A stretch of DNA of 15,462 bases, taken from positions 1 to 15,462 of the forward strand of contig WYEI01000031.1 of the NCBI GenBank assembly GCA_009903905.1. The letters run 5' to 3'. The DNA is from Pyrobaculum sp. Its GTDB lineage: Archaea; Thermoproteota; Thermoprotei; Thermoproteales; Thermoproteaceae. The number at the start of each line of letters is the position of its first letter. The first letter of the stretch is position 1. Under the pieces are notes generated by a model. That model was not told the DNA's origin, did no database searches, and saw nothing but the letters and a program-made list of their open reading frames with translations. The translations under genes were made by a program, and so were the position numbers. Of this stretch, positions 13,001 through 15,462 are shown in pieces.

Positions 13001-14276
13001 CTAACATCCTTTTTAACGTGAGCTCCTTCGCCGACTTCTCCACACGTATGGCCGCCTCCACCCCGCCGCCGCTGAGCATCTTCCACACGACGTAGGCGGC
13101 TAGAGTGGATTTCCCAATCCCCTTGGGCCCCACCAAAACGGCCACCCCGCCGCTCTCCAGCTTCTCCAGAACCCACCTCGCCTCCTCCTCGAAGCGGCCC
13201 CCGGCCACGAGGGGGAAGAGACCCCCCTGGAGATCCACATAGGGCCTTTCGTTAAGCACTACGAAGTTCTCGTAGAGGCCGCCCATCTCCACATCCTCCA
13301 GAAAAAGGACATCTACGCCCCTCTTGGCGCTCTTTACCTCAACCCAAAGCCTGTCCGCCGCGTTTTTAAGGGCCTTGACCTCCTCGGCAAGCTTCTGCGC
13401 ATCTGCCCCAGCCAAGGTTGCCAACGCCTTCTCCACAGCCCCTCTATCTAGGCCAAGCGCTAAGGCGAGACGCGCCGCCAAGATGCACCTCAGCGCCTCA
13501 TCCAGCTCCCCCAGCCTAGCCACGAGCTTAATCAACTCGCTCCAGCCCCCTCTTGAAAAGAGAAGCGCAGTCAACACCTCCGTGAATATCGAGACAGCCA
13601 TCCCGGCCCCAGGCGCCGCGGCGTCTATAAGCCGCTCAGCCACCTCCTTCGCTTGGCCAAGGAGGCTCTCCAAGGCGGATTCCGCCGTCTTGCGGAGGCG
13701 GCCTACGGCTATGTCTAGCTCCTCCGCCAGCTCCTTGTAGAGCTTTAGTTGCCGCCTCACGTAATCCTCCCCCTTCTCGGCCAGCGCCTCGGCGAGGCCG
13801 GGCGGCAGGTAGGAAAGGCCAAACCACCTAAACTCAACCCCCACCTCCTCCATGACTGCGCGTAGACTCTTCGCCTCTTCGTACTCCACGTCGGGCGGGA
13901 TACGGAAGAGGTAGAGAGACCACCCGACGTACTTCTTCTTCAGATACTCCACGAAATCCCTCGGAAGCTTGTCAAAGGCCTCGAGAAACCCCGCGTCACT
14001 TATGCCGTCCAGCTCCCTCTTCACCTCATCGCCCCGCACGTACCTGCCCAGTACACGCTTGCGGAGCCGCTGAAGCAAACCCTCCTCCCGCGCCTCCTCC
14101 GCCTCAGGCGCCAAGCCCGCAGTCTCCTCAGCCGCCTCAACGCCGCGAGGCTCAAGAAACTGCTTGATGAAGGTGGTCTTCCCAGCGCAAGGCGGTCCCA
14201 CCACAACCACCCTCGCCCCGCCCTCCGCCGCCTTCTCAGCCCTACGCTCGTAGGAGTGGCGGAAGAGCAAGACCAT
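10026..14276 (-). CDS. Giant STAND-like NTPase with two P-loops and helical-repeat tail
   Basis: 1416 aa, starting at the ATG complementary to 14276-14274. An N-terminal P-loop GPPCAGKTT (27-35) begins a first segment that then becomes helical. A second, better NTPase core starts with the Walker A GPKGIGKST at 383-391. It continues with strand VGVVLYDPSP (431-440, a Walker-B-like place but with a single Asp), strand VKLLVVLPTDL (477-487, sensor-1-like), and ALFNGGYTLVAKYAGLWL (536-553), which resembles the 'GGxPL' helix of STAND NTPases. Everything after about 600 is helical; 1100-1235 (AEEFEKAAEKYRKLKQL, AADYLAAADILGDCLVYLAA) looks like TPR-type repeats. STAND proteins sense a ligand through the repeat tail and switch on an effector; here no known effector domain is obvious. 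Proteins of this size and make-up are typical of Thermoproteales. The gene is intact, G+C-rich and has its own promoter. Confidence 0.75.
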   Translation of the reverse strand: MVLLFRHSYERRAEKAAEGGARVVVVGPPCAGKTTFIKQFLEPRGVEAAEETAGLAPEAEEAREEGLLQRLRKRVLGRYVRGDEVKRELDGISDAGFLEAFDKLPRDFVEYLKKKYVGWSLYLFRIPPDVEYEEAKSLRAVMEEVGVEFRWFGLSYLPPGLAEALAEKGEDYVRRQLKLYKELAEELDIAVGRLRKTAESALESLLGQAKEVAERLIDAAAPGAGMAVSIFTEVLTALLFSRGGWSELIKLVARLGELDEALRCILAARLALALGLDRGAVEKALATLAGADAQKLAEEVKALKNAADRLWVEVKSAKRGVDVLFLEDVEMGGLYENFVVLNERPYVDLQGGLFPLVAGGRFEEEARWVLEKLESGGVAVLVGPKGIGKSTLAAYVVWKMLSGGGVEAAIRVEKSAKELTLKRMLDFVKRVGVVLYDPSPLEVYYKHDYMEEAERPEEVVKALKELADFLQSGGGGVKLLVVLPTDLYEVVKDKMPEAFKNAVLEIKLNDLQFLHSVIKTYSSCEGDYSKLAEKIALFNGGYTLVAKYAGLWLRERGCDAGDVEKAVEEAKQKPKLFFAHYIWHVLLRGSGVEERVRLMYRAAAPLLLHAVFGPVPEGVTYITQAEDGAVFYQPEEIEKFAQPRWDLLKAGLQPIAKWLTKRHEDLVEEALRDLAGLNGEEARKPYEKALGDLIKALNWARGEVLKEGDKVLAELGISKEDWRLKTALLAFVARRLAATFKSGESRHCWKRATFIAGLALAGYATSLREQLPKDVVEALGDALESCAVDAYLTIDGKIPPLSIGVAQLMPKRELNILSPYAEADIIRDAGKTAEELMKRWGRRGINLHEVFYALGLAALAAGAEVDGETADLLLYAASFAVQWVAHPAVVLSVLTALRPLGEKAPHKYVVALAAASELKTLNPWTAWYIYDALQQLKDRILRAEHRWPLVEAVDAYSNLLRKHFIHIKDRWEEAVADMCELYSKVREYGATAAPVSGLSAQHLLDVVARTSVLATALHSNVLASLVQDRCGLGDLVREAEAVRNALEEAEAHLDKLRKIVESDVDLANWVTTRSIKGDARRAFGDLKSWFTTELAHYKLNHALDERGELDKKKLEETAEEFEKAAEKYRKLKQLRNYLASYGFALRARVLAAGNWEELLEEAKGFYKLWKKEKKRLQQAADYLAAADILGDCLVYLAASGDRLRAEKLLKKWRRLLDYDPEVSVVTQLMLRLLGVGEGTRQGEVVDAFKLRISSEYLPALLMLAGRLQRDEALEECAKFIPPPSARLYIVLRSIKTKAEVCVDAVAAAVGNRVATEKLRSSIEIVVPKAHLLLDGLSRRALVEVLALEDSRTRLAFMLLAAVEGRADAVRLHGLLGSVAYGDNVNQPLFRAVYENCGDLNSKGCRLALLKLYYLHV

Positions 14277-14290
14277 AGAGATTAGGAACT

Positions 14291-14302
14291 AAAATAAATA
14301 TT
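14291..14302 (-). promoter_or_regulatory. TATA-like box for the STAND-like gene
   Basis: On the minus strand the sequence reads GAATATTTATTTT, centred about 21 bases before the ATG at 14276. It is the only A+T-rich patch in the surroundings and supports that start. Confidence 0.45.
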
Positions 14303-14395
14303 CAAAATCTGTGAAGCGTGGTAAGGAGGGGCTTATCCGCTACAAGCGACGGCGGGCGTGTTTGCCGCAGATCTCCGTAGCTGGCAGTCGCCTCT

Positions 14396-14449
14396 CCGAA
14401 GGATGGAGCCTTCGGTGGAGTATGGGGATTAGTTTGGAGGCCGCGGCCT
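14396..14449 (-). terminator. Hairpin and palindrome after the DndC-like gene
   Basis: CCGAAGG (14396-14402) and CCTTCGG (14409-14415) form a perfect seven-pair stem with a six-base loop. AGGCCGCGGCCT (14438-14449) is a perfect 12-base palindrome just past the stop of the DndC-like gene. They could end or process its transcript. No T-run follows, so a classic terminator is not shown. Confidence 0.3.
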
Positions 14450-14451
14450 TC

Positions 14452-15462
14452 CTAACGCCTTAGCGACGCCAGTATTTCTCTGAGCGCCTTGTCTGCCGCC
14501 TCTCCGCGGTGATTTCTTGAGGCGAAGTAGGCGTTGAGCATCTCTAGGGCCGTCCTCAAACTTTCATGCCTTGACAGATCCCGGAGGGCGGCCACGGGGA
14601 CGCGTCTGTCTGTGGGGTCTGCCCGCGCTATTACTCTATCGGCTTTCTCCGGGTCCATTTCGTAGAAGATCTTGCGCAGGGTGAGGTTTCTAATCCTGGC
14701 CTTGTCCAGCCCGTAGAAGATGCGCCTTCCGGCCAGCTCCTCCGCGGTCCTTAGGGCGTTGAAGATGACGGCCCTCCCCAGCGGGTTCAGGGGGCCCCAT
14801 CTGCTGTATCCGCCCTCCTTCCTCTCTCTGAAGAGCTCAGCCAGGTCTGACACGGCGCGGTACATCAGCCGGATGGCCTCGGCATATAGGTACTCCTCCC
14901 GGTAGTAGTTGGCGGCTTGTCTGACCACCAGCGTGCAGTGCCAACAGCCGTATCTACCGCCCAGCAAGCCGCTTGAGGCAAGTCCTCTGTACAGCTCCAC
15001 GAGCTTCCCCACGTCGAAGTCCTTCTGCGCCTTGAGGAAAGCCCAGACGGTTTCATAGCTCCAGAACCTAATCGGCGCGACCTTAGGAATATCGTTATTA
15101 GAGGTGAAGTACGCGCCGAGACACGAGCCGCCTCCGGTGCAGACGCCGAATCGCTCCTTCATGGACTTAGACCTAGCGCCGCTTTCCTCGTCCCTGGCCC
15201 CAACCACCAACACGTAGTTCTTATAGCGGCTCAGCGAGCCGCCCGTGGGCTCTATCTTAAGCATATCGACACACCACCTGAAATTAAACGTCGGGGCTGG
15301 ATACCCCCTGACGAACACCCTCCAGTACCACGTCTCCGTCGCCCTAGGCCTAGCGAAGACCACGCGGAGCCTGACGCCAAGCTTCCTCACCCGCTCCTTG
15401 AACTGACCCACGAAGTACTCAACCCACTCCTCCATCTCCGGTATCTCGCTCAACGTATCGTT
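14452..15462 (-). CDS. DndC/PAPS-reductase-family enzyme (N-terminus outside window)
   Basis: 336 residues are visible; the frame is open to the window edge, so the gene continues beyond it. The first residues NDTLSEIPEM match the 'sDT..E.P' motif that follows the PP-loop in PAPS-reductase-family proteins. The SGGKDS loop itself should lie outside, and the TTG at 15453 is therefore not the true start. Further motifs are RWCVDMLKIEP (C64), GARDEESGARS (88-98, the family's 'GvR..ES..R'), C108, C114 and RYGCWHCTLV (C173, C176). The last closely resembles the 'RFGCW.CT' of DndC, the iron-sulfur enzyme that activates sulfur for DNA phosphorothioation. Four Cys could hold a 4Fe-4S cluster. The C-terminal 150 residues are helical. 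It may be DndC/SspD-like or a related sulfur-transfer enzyme; dndD or dndE homologues are not in view. Confidence 0.75.
   Translation of the reverse strand, partial: NDTLSEIPEMEEWVEYFVGQFKERVRKLGVRLRVVFARPRATETWYWRVFVRGYPAPTFNFRWCVDMLKIEPTGGSLSRYKNYVLVVGARDEESGARSKSMKERFGVCTGGGSCLGAYFTSNNDIPKVAPIRFWSYETVWAFLKAQKDFDVGKLVELYRGLASSGLLGGRYGCWHCTLVVRQAANYYREEYLYAEAIRLMYRAVSDLAELFRERKEGGYSRWGPLNPLGRAVIFNALRTAEELAGRRIFYGLDKARIRNLTLRKIFYEMDPEKADRVIARADPTDRRVPVAALRDLSRHESLRTALEMLNAYFASRNHRGEAADKALREILASLRR

Noticed and set aside
10207..13740. Several + strand ORFs of 60-140 codons opposite the STAND-like gene
   Set aside because: All lie inside an intact 1416-codon gene with clear motifs; their translations are low-complexity mirrors.

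Overview
The window looks like chromosomal DNA from a hyperthermophilic crenarchaeon of the Thermoproteales, most like Pyrobaculum or Thermoproteus. The reasons are: leaderless genes with a TATA-like box about 20-25 bases before the start codon, frequent GTG starts, arginine written mostly as AGG/AGA, G+C-rich third positions in most genes, and a 25-base CRISPR repeat ending in GTTGAAAC with 42-45 base spacers. No housekeeping gene is visible. The region reads as an accessory or defence-type island with several broken genes.

Layout. 1-1279: the 3' end of a large gene that enters from the left edge (possibly a DUF499-type ATPase), coupled by an ATGA overlap to a 109-aa gene. 1280-2754: an A+T-rich insert with a HEPN-domain protein and a small membrane protein. 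2784-4260: a PD-(D/E)XK-nuclease-like protein whose 5' end is in another frame, and which carries a 36-bp in-frame tandem duplication. 4261-5461: a compact SMC/RecF-like ABC ATPase and a 78-aa partner. 5462-7416: small genes and gene wreckage, including one gene (6354-7176) that seems broken by three frame changes. 7417-8073: a CRISPR leader and a seven-repeat array with no cas genes in view. 8215-8802: a five-helix membrane protein followed, in frame after its stop, by the tail of an FHA domain. 8890-9393: an unrecognised 167-aa protein. 9394-9765: a decayed second copy of the locus at about 4320-4680. 10026-14276 (minus): a 1416-aa two-P-loop STAND-like NTPase with a helical-repeat tail. 14452-15462 (minus): a DndC/PAPS-reductase-family enzyme that runs off the right edge.

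How it may work together. The intact parts are typical of anti-virus or anti-plasmid modules: a HEPN protein, a nuclease-like protein, an SMC-like ATPase pair, a CRISPR array, a STAND-like NTPase and a DNA-sulfur-modification-type enzyme. The duplication, frameshifts and gene fragments indicate rapid turnover. Functional links between modules are inference; only the adjacency, strand, overlaps and motifs are seen directly.
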